Part shown: positions 57,094 to 64,000 of the stretch, in pieces
How the letters are laid out: each line of letters opens with the position of its first letter
Numbering within the stretch: position 1 is the stretch's first letter
Source of the DNA: Marinobacterium nitratireducens
GTDB taxonomy: Bacteria; Pseudomonadota; Gammaproteobacteria; Pseudomonadales; Balneatricaceae
Direction: 5' to 3'
DNA: 64,000 nucleotides
Assembly: GCF_014645375.1 (NCBI RefSeq)
Contig: NZ_BMLT01000001.1
Coordinates: 186,001-250,000 of the forward strand
The notes under the pieces: model-generated
The model's input: only the letters and a program-made list of their open reading frames with translations
The model's database searches: none
Told to the model about the DNA's origin: nothing
Translations under genes and position numbers: made by a program

Positions 57094-58611
57094 ATGTTTG
57101 AGAATATATTGATAGGTTTCTCGGCATTCGCCGATCCGCTGGTGCCGGTGGGCTTGATCGTGGGTGCCTTGCTCGGTTACATGATCGGTGCGGTGCCGGG
57201 ACTTGGGCCAAGCCTCGGCGTTGCACTGCTGATTCCCTTTACCTACAGCCTTGATCCGTTGGTGTCGATCGTTACTCTCATCGCCCTCTATGCCGCGGCC
57301 GAATACGGCGGGGCCATTTCGGCGATACTCGTCAATTCACCCGGGACCGCGGCTGCCGTGACGACGTCCTGGGACGGCTTTCCGCTGACTCAGCAGGGCA
57401 AGGCCGGTGTCGCGCTGAATATCTCGATTATTTCCTCGGGTATCGGCATTTTCGGCAGTACCATCCTGCTGTTCCTGACGGCGGTGCCCCTGTCCGAGTT
57501 CGCGCTCAGTTTCGGGCCCACGGCCTATTTCGCCCTGGCTCTCGTGGGTTTGAGCCTGGTCTCGACCCTGTCCAACGGATCGCCGCTGAAAGGCGGTATC
57601 GCCATGGGCATTGGTCTCGCGCTCGCCACCGTGGGGCTCGATGCCCAGACCGGCATTCCCCGTTTCAGCGCACACCCGGAGTTTTTCGAGGGCTTCCCGC
57701 TGGTGCCGGTGCTGCTGGGCCTCTTTGCTCTGTCCGAAGTCCTCTTCATGGTCGAGGCAGGCCCTTCCGAAAAGAAGAAAAGCCAGCCGATGAGTGGAAT
57801 TCTTGCCGTACCCTTTAAAACTTTCGGCAAGTTGAAGTTTCATCTGATGCGCAGCTCGGTCATCGGGTATGTGATCGGCGTCGTGCCGGGTGCGGGTGCT
57901 TCGATTGCGTCCTTTGTGTCCTATGCCGTAGCCAAGAAGTCCTCGAAGACGCCCGAGCAGTTCGGCAAAGGCAGCATCGAAGGCATAGCCGCATCGGAGT
58001 CTGCCAACAACGCGGCGGTCTCGGGTGCCCTTGCGCCGCTTCTGGCACTGGGTATCCCGGGATCGCCGACCACCGCCATCATGATCGGCGCCCTGATGAT
58101 CCATGGCATTCAGCCCGGGCCCCTGCTGTTCACCACCAAGCCCGAAATTCCGTACACCATCTTCGCTGCGCTCTGGATCAGTGTGCCGGTCATGATCTTC
58201 ATCGGCCTGGCGGGGGCCAGGTACTGGGCGAAAGTGTCGGACGTGCCCCGTCCCGCCATTGCGGCCGTCGTTGCCGGCATCTGCCTGATGGGGGCCTACG
58301 CGTCTGAAAACTCGATGTTCCCGGTGTATGTCACCCTGGCGTTCGGTGTTATCGGCTACATTCTGCGCAAGGTCGATATCCCGCTGGCACCGATCATTCT
58401 GGCCCTGGTGCTCGGTGAAATGCTCGAAACGAATTTCCGCCGCGCCCTGGTCATTTCCAACGGTGAGTTCGATATCTTCTACACCAGTCCGCTGACGTTG
58501 ATCCTGTTGTCAATCGCGGTTCTCTCCTTCGCGATGCCGGCGCTGCGGTTTTTGCGTGAAAAACTGAACCAGCGTCGGCATGTGCAGGAAATATACCACG
58601 AAGAAGAGTGA
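57094..58611 (+). CDS. tctA: TTT large permease TctA, second system
   Basis: The 505-residue protein has about 11-12 helices with the paired glycine motifs GAVPGLGPSLGVALLIPF and GVVPGAGASIASFVSY, diagnostic of TctA. It follows the second tctB with a 9-nt gap. It is clearly diverged from the first TctA: the C-terminal part (RRHVQEIYHEEE) and many loop positions differ. The matching binding protein is likely the tctC at 63066. Confidence 0.9.
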   Translation: MFENILIGFSAFADPLVPVGLIVGALLGYMIGAVPGLGPSLGVALLIPFTYSLDPLVSIVTLIALYAAAEYGGAISAILVNSPGTAAAVTTSWDGFPLTQQGKAGVALNISIISSGIGIFGSTILLFLTAVPLSEFALSFGPTAYFALALVGLSLVSTLSNGSPLKGGIAMGIGLALATVGLDAQTGIPRFSAHPEFFEGFPLVPVLLGLFALSEVLFMVEAGPSEKKKSQPMSGILAVPFKTFGKLKFHLMRSSVIGYVIGVVPGAGASIASFVSYAVAKKSSKTPEQFGKGSIEGIAASESANNAAVSGALAPLLALGIPGSPTTAIMIGALMIHGIQPGPLLFTTKPEIPYTIFAALWISVPVMIFIGLAGARYWAKVSDVPRPAIAAVVAGICLMGAYASENSMFPVYVTLAFGVIGYILRKVDIPLAPIILALVLGEMLETNFRRALVISNGEFDIFYTSPLTLILLSIAVLSFAMPALRFLREKLNQRRHVQEIYHEEE

Positions 58612-58640
58612 TCTCGGCCAGCCGAATCAATTCGTGATGT

Positions 58641-58687
58641 AACCCGGAACTGCGGACCGATATCGGTTTGCGGTTCCGGGTTTTTCC
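58641..58687 (+). terminator. Intrinsic terminator after second tctA
   Basis: AACCCGGAAC and GTTCCGGGTT form a 10-bp stem with a T-run (GTTTTTCC), about 30 nt after the tctA stop. Confidence 0.85.
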
Positions 58688-58776
58688 GGTTTATTCACTA
58701 TCGATTAGATTAACAGTGCACTGGTGTTCTGTTTTTGGGAATTTAAAATTTTGTCTGATCCAGTGAGTTATTTTTA

Positions 58777-59841
58777 ATGGGCATTGATTTGCGTAAGCCA
58801 ATAAAATTAATGGCGCTCTATGTTTCGGCAGCTGCTGCAGGGTGGCTATTTCTGAAAATAGGGATGCCATTGCCGTTCATGATAGGGCCAATGTTATTTT
58901 CGGCCTTGCTGTATATTTCAGGATTGGCAAAACAGCCGGTAACGGCAAAGACGCGCCCCTTCGGTCAGATGGTCATCGCCTCGACGGTCGGTCTGGCTTT
59001 TACCAGCGATGCGTTGGCGATCGCTATGGAGATGGCCCCCATCATGGTTGGATTGACGCTTCTGACGGGCATAAACGCCGTCGTCGTGTCGGCCTTGCTC
59101 AGGCGATTCAGTCATCTCGATTATCCGACGGCGCTCCTGTGCACCATGCCGACCAGTCCCGTCGAGGCGGTCGTGGTCGCTGAGAAGTTCGGCCTGAACA
59201 GAGGCCTGGTCGTCCTGTCGCAAACAATAAGAATCGCCAGTGTCGTGGTGTTCATCCCTGTCGCCCTGTACATAGCCGACGGCTGGCCTGGCAATTCAGG
59301 TCGAGGGCCGGGAGTGGCCAACCCGTTCGACCTGGGCGGTGTAATGCTGCTGGCGATCTCCGCTTTGGCGGGCGGCCTCCTGTTTAAAACCCTCAGGCTG
59401 CCGAACCCCTACTTCTTTGGTGCTTTGCTCAGTGCGGCCGTCGTGTCCAGCAGTGGCCTGCACGTGACGTCCTATCCGTACATCGTCCTGGCGGGCGCTC
59501 AGGTGGTGCTTGGGAGCTGGCTGGGTTCCGTCTTTACCAGAGACCTCTTTTGGCGCGGTGGGAAGCTGACGCTTGCGCTAAGCCTGTCGATGCTCGGCTT
59601 TGTCCTTTTTACCTGTGTTAGCGCAATTGCCTTTGCTTACCTGATTGATCAACCCTGGGAAACGATGGTTCTCAGTGCCGCCCCGGGCGGCGTCACCGAG
59701 ATGGCACTGACAGCCCAGTTTCTGGGCTACGATGTTGCACTCATCACTTCTTTCCAGATCGTAAGGATCTGTATTCTGATGCCGGGCATACACTGGTTCA
59801 TTGCCGCTGCGCGTCGATTTGAAACCCGGCGCACTACCTGA
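58777..59841 (+). CDS. AbrB-family membrane protein
   Basis: The 354-residue protein has about nine to ten helices with a duplicated core: LPFMIGPMLFSALLYIS near the start and LPNPYFFGALLSAAVVSS in the second half. This is the AbrB_dupl (AmoA-like) membrane family, not the AbrB DNA-binding protein. The beginning of the gene is AT-rich. It lies 165 nt after the second tctA, behind a terminator. It often follows TctA in other genomes; it may be a regulator or exporter, but function is unproven. Confidence 0.85.
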   Translation: MGIDLRKPIKLMALYVSAAAAGWLFLKIGMPLPFMIGPMLFSALLYISGLAKQPVTAKTRPFGQMVIASTVGLAFTSDALAIAMEMAPIMVGLTLLTGINAVVVSALLRRFSHLDYPTALLCTMPTSPVEAVVVAEKFGLNRGLVVLSQTIRIASVVVFIPVALYIADGWPGNSGRGPGVANPFDLGGVMLLAISALAGGLLFKTLRLPNPYFFGALLSAAVVSSSGLHVTSYPYIVLAGAQVVLGSWLGSVFTRDLFWRGGKLTLALSLSMLGFVLFTCVSAIAFAYLIDQPWETMVLSAAPGGVTEMALTAQFLGYDVALITSFQIVRICILMPGIHWFIAAARRFETRRTT

Positions 59842-59899
59842 TATCCGCGAGTGACAGTTCGGACTGGCGCTACCGTTTCCGGACGAGCGCTGCTTCATC

Positions 59900-60004
59900 G
59901 GGCTGGGAGGTATCACGCGTAGGAGCGCCGCCCCGGCGCGAATCACCGCCGCGCCAAACCGATTCGCCGCGCGGCGCGGCTTACGGGCAGGGAGGTATCC
60001 CGCG
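59900..60004. repeat. REP-like intergenic repeats
   Basis: GGGCTGGGAGGTATCACGCG (59900-59919) recurs with two changes at 59985-60004. Between them, TAGGAGCGCCGCCCCGGCGC and a GCGCGGCGCGGC block form a GC-rich imperfect dyad like Pseudomonas-type REP elements. The 59842-60285 gap has no credible gene. A 14-bp perfect palindrome (GCCCTTATAAGGGC) is at 60207-60220. Confidence 0.65.
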
Positions 60005-60230
60005 CTTGATCGCTGACTCCGAGCGAAGCACCACCGTTCCAAATCGCGGCGCTCCGGACGAACGCCCCGCACGTTGTTTGCCAACACAGGAACCTTGGGC
60101 GAGCACACGCCGGTTTGATACAAAAACGTGGCGGTGTGGTTCGCGTCGCTCAACAGCACCCAGGTATTGCGCTCTAAATTGCGAAGAACCCAATAAGAGT
60201 GCGATTGCCCTTATAAGGGCGGGGAGAGGA

Positions 60231-60266
60231 GCCGTTGACCCGGTGTGATCTCACCGGGTCAACGGC
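60231..60266. terminator. 15-bp perfect hairpin before the convergent MmgE/PrpD gene
   Basis: GCCGTTGACCCGGTG and its exact reverse complement are separated by 6 nt, between the convergent AbrB-family and MmgE/PrpD genes. There is no T-run, so it may act through structure alone. Confidence 0.6.
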
Positions 60267-60285
60267 CTTGTGGCGGGCTTGAGAA

Positions 60286-61653
60286 TCAGGCGTCGGTAAC
60301 AGTAGACGCCGCAACCGGTGCGACCGGGCCGGGCAGCTCGGCTCCGTACAGTACGTTTTGCCGCAAGGCCTCCAGTTGCCGGAGAGGCAGGACGGTTCCG
60401 GCCAGCTCGTTGTATTTGGCGATCAGTTCCTCGTCTGACAGCGGATCTTCCGGATCACCTTTTCGGGTTGGCTGGAAGTGTCGGATTTGGCGACCGTCCT
60501 TCAACTGAACGAGTAGCCTGGCCATGCGTCGTTTCGGATAGGCTGACGCCAGTTCGGCATCCTCGCTGACGGTTACTTTCTGCATCAAGGCGCGGATATC
60601 GGGACGCGCCAGTGCTTCTGGCCCGAAGGCAGCCAGTCGGACGCCGCCCAGCAGCAGTTGCGCGGCGAGGCAGTACTGTATGCTGAAACGGGCTTCCTGG
60701 GCCGATCGGGGATCCGGGCGGTTGCACATCTGATAGGTGGCGCCGTATCCCTCGACATGGATCGAGTCGATGTCGTCAGGTGCAAAGCCGTCCTGTTGCT
60801 GCATGTGCTTCAGGCCATCGAGGGCCGGGAAGATGTGTCCGCAGCAACCGTGATTCTTGACCGTCATGCGGGTAATGGGTGTCCAGTCGCCGATGCCTTC
60901 CAGCGCTGCTGTCCAGTCCCCGGAGGAGATACTAGTCGCCGCGGCAAACCCCTTGTCCGCATCGAGGCTGTCAAGAGATGCGGTCACGCCCTGGGCCGCG
61001 GCGATGCCGGCGAGGATGCCGGCATCGGCCGCGTGGCCGGGATGGAGTGCCTTGGCCATGCCTTCGCCCTGGAGATTCTGCTGATGGCCGCCGGCAAAGC
61101 TGCTGGCGAGGGCGATGGCATGGGCGATTCGCTCCGCGCCACAGCCTAGAATCATGGCCGTCGCCACGGCAGCGCCCAGGGTGCCGACGGTCGAGGTGGT
61201 ATGCCAGTAGCGGTAGTGGCTGGGTTGAATGGCCAGCGAGATCCGGCAGCCTACTTCATAGCCGGCAATGATGGCCCGGTGCAGCGTTTCGAGCGAGGCC
61301 CCCCTGTCCTGAGCGACGGCGAGGGCGGCGGCAACGGTGGGGCTGCCCGGGTGATAGCCGCCATCCTTGAAGATATCGTCGAACTCGACGATATGGCTTG
61401 CGGTAGCGTTCAGCAGCGCCGAATGCCGGGGAGAAGCACTCTGGCCGTCCACATAGCAGACGGCGTTGCCCTGACCGCGACTGGCACCAAGGGCGTCGCA
61501 CAGCAGGGTCGCCGGTGGCAGAACGGCGCCGGGCAGGGTCGTGGCGAACCAGTCCAGGAGGGCACGCCGTGCGGCCCAGGTTACTTCCGCGCTTAAACTT
61601 TGGTGCTGCCAGGCGGCCGCTGCTCTGGCCAGTTCCAGGGTCGGGTTGGTCAT
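60286..61653 (-). CDS. MmgE/PrpD family protein
   Basis: The 455-residue soluble protein has the family blocks WFATTLPGAVLPPATLLCD, YVDGQSASPRHSALLNATASHIVEFDD and a later NHGCCGHIFPALDGL. The family includes 2-methylcitrate dehydratase PrpD, and cis-aconitate decarboxylase and iminodisuccinate epimerase in other branches, so the reaction could be dehydration, decarboxylation or isomerisation of a di- or tricarboxylic acid. It is the third gene of the minus-strand set, 17 nt after the CoA-transferase. No prpB or prpC is nearby, which argues against a plain methylcitrate cycle. Confidence 0.88.
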   Translation of the reverse strand: MTNPTLELARAAAAWQHQSLSAEVTWAARRALLDWFATTLPGAVLPPATLLCDALGASRGQGNAVCYVDGQSASPRHSALLNATASHIVEFDDIFKDGGYHPGSPTVAAALAVAQDRGASLETLHRAIIAGYEVGCRISLAIQPSHYRYWHTTSTVGTLGAAVATAMILGCGAERIAHAIALASSFAGGHQQNLQGEGMAKALHPGHAADAGILAGIAAAQGVTASLDSLDADKGFAAATSISSGDWTAALEGIGDWTPITRMTVKNHGCCGHIFPALDGLKHMQQQDGFAPDDIDSIHVEGYGATYQMCNRPDPRSAQEARFSIQYCLAAQLLLGGVRLAAFGPEALARPDIRALMQKVTVSEDAELASAYPKRRMARLLVQLKDGRQIRHFQPTRKGDPEDPLSDEELIAKYNELAGTVLPLRQLEALRQNVLYGAELPGPVAPVAASTVTDA

Positions 61654-61670
61654 GCGTTGCTCCGTGGTAG

Positions 61671-62864
61671 TCAGTTGGTCGCGCCGGCCGCTCGCATCGC
61701 CTCTATCTCGTCGCGGCCGTAACCGAGTTGCGCCAGAATTTCGGCGCTCTGTGCTCCGACCGGCTGTGGCGGCAGGCTGATGTCCGCCAGGCTGTCGGAC
61801 AGGCTGAATGCAGCGACGGGAACCGTCAGGCCATCGGCGGGGCTGTCGGGAGTGGCATGCCTGTGCAGTACCTGCCGGTTGGCGACCTGGCCGTCGGACA
61901 GGGTTTCTTCCATGCGGCGTATGCGGGCGGCCGGGATGCGTCTTTTCTGCAGGAATTCCTCCCAGTAATCCGCCGTCATCGTGCCAATGATCTTTGACAG
62001 AACCGCTGCTTCTTCTGCATGCGCATCAAGACGCTGATTGTTATCGGTCTTGATCATGTCTTCGCGACCGAGCGCTGTCCAGAGACGACGCTGTTGCTGC
62101 AGGTTCGACGCAGCGATCATCAGCGGCACATCGGCCGCCTGGTAGCAGCCAATGGTCGCGAACGGGAAGGTGTTGCCTTTTTGCTCGGGGTGCTTGCCGT
62201 TCCAGAGGTATCCGGTGAGGTGCGAGCTGGACAGTATCAGCGCGACATCAAGCATCGAAACATCGATAAACTGGCCTTTGCCGCCATTGCGCTCCCGCTG
62301 GAACAGGGCCGTCGAGATTGCGAAGGCAGCCGTCGTACCCGTTGCATAGTCGACCACCGGTGCGCCGGATTTCAGGGGCCTGCCGTCGCCATGTCCCGTC
62401 ATCGCCATCATGCCGGAGAATGCCTGGATCACGTTATCGTAGGCGGTCTGTTCACGGCGGGGGCCGTTCGATCCAAAGGCCGAAACCGAACAGTAGATCA
62501 GCTTCGGGTTCAGCCTGGACATCTCGTCATAGCCCAGCCCGAGTTCATCGAAAGCGCCGGGCCGGTAGTTTTCCACGAAGACGTCCGCTGTCGACATGAG
62601 CCGTTTCATCGCCTCTCGCCCCTCGGGGGTCTTGAGGTCGAGCGCCAGCGTTTTCTTGTTGGACGCCTGAGCCATGAAAGCCGTGCCCATGCCGATATCG
62701 TTCAGGGCACGGTCCGAGCCTTGCATGCGTGCCTGGTCGGGGTCATTGGGCGACTCGACCTTGATGACTTCCGCACCCAGCACGGCCAGTTGATAGCTGG
62801 CAAAGGGGCCCGCGAGTACATGTGTCGTATCGATGACACGAATTCCGTCGAATGCTTTGGTCAT
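61671..62864 (-). CDS. CaiB/BaiF class III CoA-transferase
   Basis: The 397-residue enzyme has HVLAGPFASYQLAVLGAEVIKVE and the catalytic Asp in GAPVVDYATGT, as in CaiB/Frc-type CoA-transferases. It moves CoA between carboxylic acids. It is in tandem with an MmgE/PrpD gene and a TTT binding-protein gene; the products likely work together on an imported carboxylate. Upstream gap to tctC is 201 nt with a hairpin. Confidence 0.9.
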   Translation of the reverse strand: MTKAFDGIRVIDTTHVLAGPFASYQLAVLGAEVIKVESPNDPDQARMQGSDRALNDIGMGTAFMAQASNKKTLALDLKTPEGREAMKRLMSTADVFVENYRPGAFDELGLGYDEMSRLNPKLIYCSVSAFGSNGPRREQTAYDNVIQAFSGMMAMTGHGDGRPLKSGAPVVDYATGTTAAFAISTALFQRERNGGKGQFIDVSMLDVALILSSSHLTGYLWNGKHPEQKGNTFPFATIGCYQAADVPLMIAASNLQQQRRLWTALGREDMIKTDNNQRLDAHAEEAAVLSKIIGTMTADYWEEFLQKRRIPAARIRRMEETLSDGQVANRQVLHRHATPDSPADGLTVPVAAFSLSDSLADISLPPQPVGAQSAEILAQLGYGRDEIEAMRAAGATN

Positions 62865-63006
62865 GGGGTCTCACCGAATTGCGCTTGGGGAGATCTGTCT
62901 GGAGAGGGGACGGCAGGCAAGATCTCGGGATTGAAATTTACCGATAATGGAAGGTGCAACAAGGCAGCGGTTTTATGCCGAAACTCATCAAACCTGCCGG
63001 CAGCAG

Positions 63007-63034
63007 ACCGAAGGAGGGAAGACCCGCCTTCGGT
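63007..63034 (-). terminator. Hairpin after the second tctC
   Basis: ACCGAAGG and CCTTCGGT pair across a 12-nt interior that adds further base pairs (CGGG/CCC), 32 nt after the tctC stop in the minus direction. Confidence 0.55.
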
Positions 63035-63065
63035 TCGTTGGTCGTAATCGGACTGAGTGCGGCTC

Positions 63066-64000
63066 TTACTCGATCAGTCCTGCTGTTTTCAACTGATTTT
63101 CCGCAACACCGCTTACACGATGGACGAAGTTCGTGTATTCCTCGGGCCCCATCCAGGAATCGACGACACCGGCGTTGCGCGCATAGGTCTGGTAATCTTC
63201 CGCACGCATCGCCTTGTGGAAGGCGTCGGCAATTTTTTGCTGGACGTCCTTCGGGATACCTGCCGGACCGAAGATGCCACGCACCTGCAGCCAACTGGTG
63301 TCGACCTCATAACCCTGCTCGCCAAAGGTAGGCAGGTCGGGCAGGCCGGTCAGACGCTCTTCGCCCAGAACACCCAGGCCGGCGATGCGGTTGGCATCGA
63401 AGAAGGAGCTCACGGATCCAAGGTTGGAGACGCCCACGTCCACGTGACCACCCAAGAGCGCCGCGACGATATCCGGCGTGGAGTTGAAGGCAACCCAGTT
63501 GAACTTGACGTCTGCAGCATGCTCGAGCATCGAAATGCCAATGCTCTGCATGGAGCCGATTGGGCCAAAGCCGCCGATATTGACTTGGCCGTCGTTTTCC
63601 CGTGCCCTGGCGACCAGGTCGTCAAGATTCTTGATATCGGAGTCGGACTTGACGAACAGCAGGATGGCATCTTCCTGTGTCGAGGCAATCCAGGAGAAGT
63701 CATCGGGCGAGAAAGTGCCCTTGAGGTTGGTCAGCATCGCGGTGAAGTGGGTCAGGGTATTCACACCCAGCGTCAGCCCGTCGGGTTTGGCGGCGCGAAT
63801 CCGCGTCATCTGGCTTGCACCACCGCCGCCCGGGGAATTGATAACGACAACCTGCTGGCCGATCTCGGGTTCCAGGGATTTTGCCAGTGTCCTGATGAAT
63901 ACATCCGCGGAGCCGCCCGCCTTGGTGTGCATAATCATGTTGACGGGGCCGGTGGGCCAGTCACTTTCGGCAAGGGCTGCTTCGGTACCGCAGAACATTG
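63066..64000 (-). CDS. tctC: TTT substrate-binding protein TctC, second system, 5' end outside window
   Basis: The frame is open to the window edge. The first residues seen (FCGTEAALAESDWP) look like the end of a signal peptide, so the true start lies outside. The body is TctC/Bug-type: PVNMIMHTKAGGSADVFIRTLAKSLEP and VVINSPGGGGASQMTRI match the carboxylate loops. It heads the set with the CoA-transferase and MmgE/PrpD genes on the same strand and is the likely binding protein for the tctB-tctA pair at 56.6-58.6 kb. Confidence 0.85.
   Translation of the reverse strand, partial: MFCGTEAALAESDWPTGPVNMIMHTKAGGSADVFIRTLAKSLEPEIGQQVVVINSPGGGGASQMTRIRAAKPDGLTLGVNTLTHFTAMLTNLKGTFSPDDFSWIASTQEDAILLFVKSDSDIKNLDDLVARARENDGQVNIGGFGPIGSMQSIGISMLEHAADVKFNWVAFNSTPDIVAALLGGHVDVGVSNLGSVSSFFDANRIAGLGVLGEERLTGLPDLPTFGEQGYEVDTSWLQVRGIFGPAGIPKDVQQKIADAFHKAMRAEDYQTYARNAGVVDSWMGPEEYTNFVHRVSGVAENQLKTAGLIE

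Noticed and set aside
59578-60159. Minus-strand open frame (193 residues) across the 59.8-60.2 kb gap
   Set aside because: It overlaps the AbrB-family gene and repeat-rich sequence; R/P/S-rich text with no domain.

Overview
The window is GC-rich bacterial chromosome from a gammaproteobacterium of the Pseudomonadales/Oceanospirillales type. The evidence is gene order: slt/uup/usp/topA/DUF6586/sulA/lexA and folE/smr/prmB/aroC resemble the order known from Pseudomonas. However, polyhydroxyalkanoate synthesis is class III (phaC plus phaE) with a phaR-type regulator, unlike the usual Pseudomonas class II genes. I cannot name the genus from sequence alone. No rRNA, tRNA or CRISPR array was seen.

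Region 1 (1-31 kb) is core genome. It holds a truncated lytic transglycosylase (slt), the ABC-F ATPase uup, a universal stress protein, small hypothetical genes and topA behind a near-consensus sigma70 promoter. An SOS block follows: lexA and sulA overlap, two LexA boxes lie upstream, and dinG is divergent. Next come an rhlB-like helicase with a very long acidic tail, gpsA, sixA, a PglL-like O-oligosaccharyltransferase, an alpha/beta hydrolase, a DUF4892 protein, a patatin lipase, folE, smrA, prmB, aroC, speE and an MFS transporter. It ends with the PHA block (DUF6489 gene, phaR, and convergent phaE-phaC) and a LysR gene.

Region 2 (31-34.4 kb) is a seam. It has a metal/metalloid-type permease paired with a thioredoxin-like protein, a SnoaL-like protein, dispersed repeats, an AT-richer stretch and the 3' remnant of an iron-type ABC substrate-binding protein gene.

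Region 3 (34.4-64 kb) is rich in carboxylate metabolism. First is a tricarballylate-type operon (LysR, tcuA, tcuB) joined to a tripartite tricarboxylate transporter (TTT: tctC, tctB, tctA). A decayed IS5-type element, a DMT exporter, ccoG with an Anr/FNR-like box, a MocR-type regulator and cysI-DUF934 follow. Then comes a minus-strand CoA operon: PaaG-like isomerase/hydratase, ADP-forming acyl-CoA synthetase, FadB-like bifunctional enzyme and 3-oxoadipyl-CoA-type thiolase, with a thioesterase at its end. Divergent from it is a second TTT set (tctB, tctA, an AbrB-family membrane protein). Converging on that set is tctC, a CaiB-type CoA-transferase and an MmgE/PrpD protein. The inferred theme is import of di/tricarboxylates, CoA activation, and beta-oxidation-like cleavage. 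The substrate of the 56-64 kb set is unknown and is the best candidate for new biology here.

Dispersed repeats of a few related kinds sit between genes throughout (for example near 8.9, 16.3, 21.1 and 31.5 kb).
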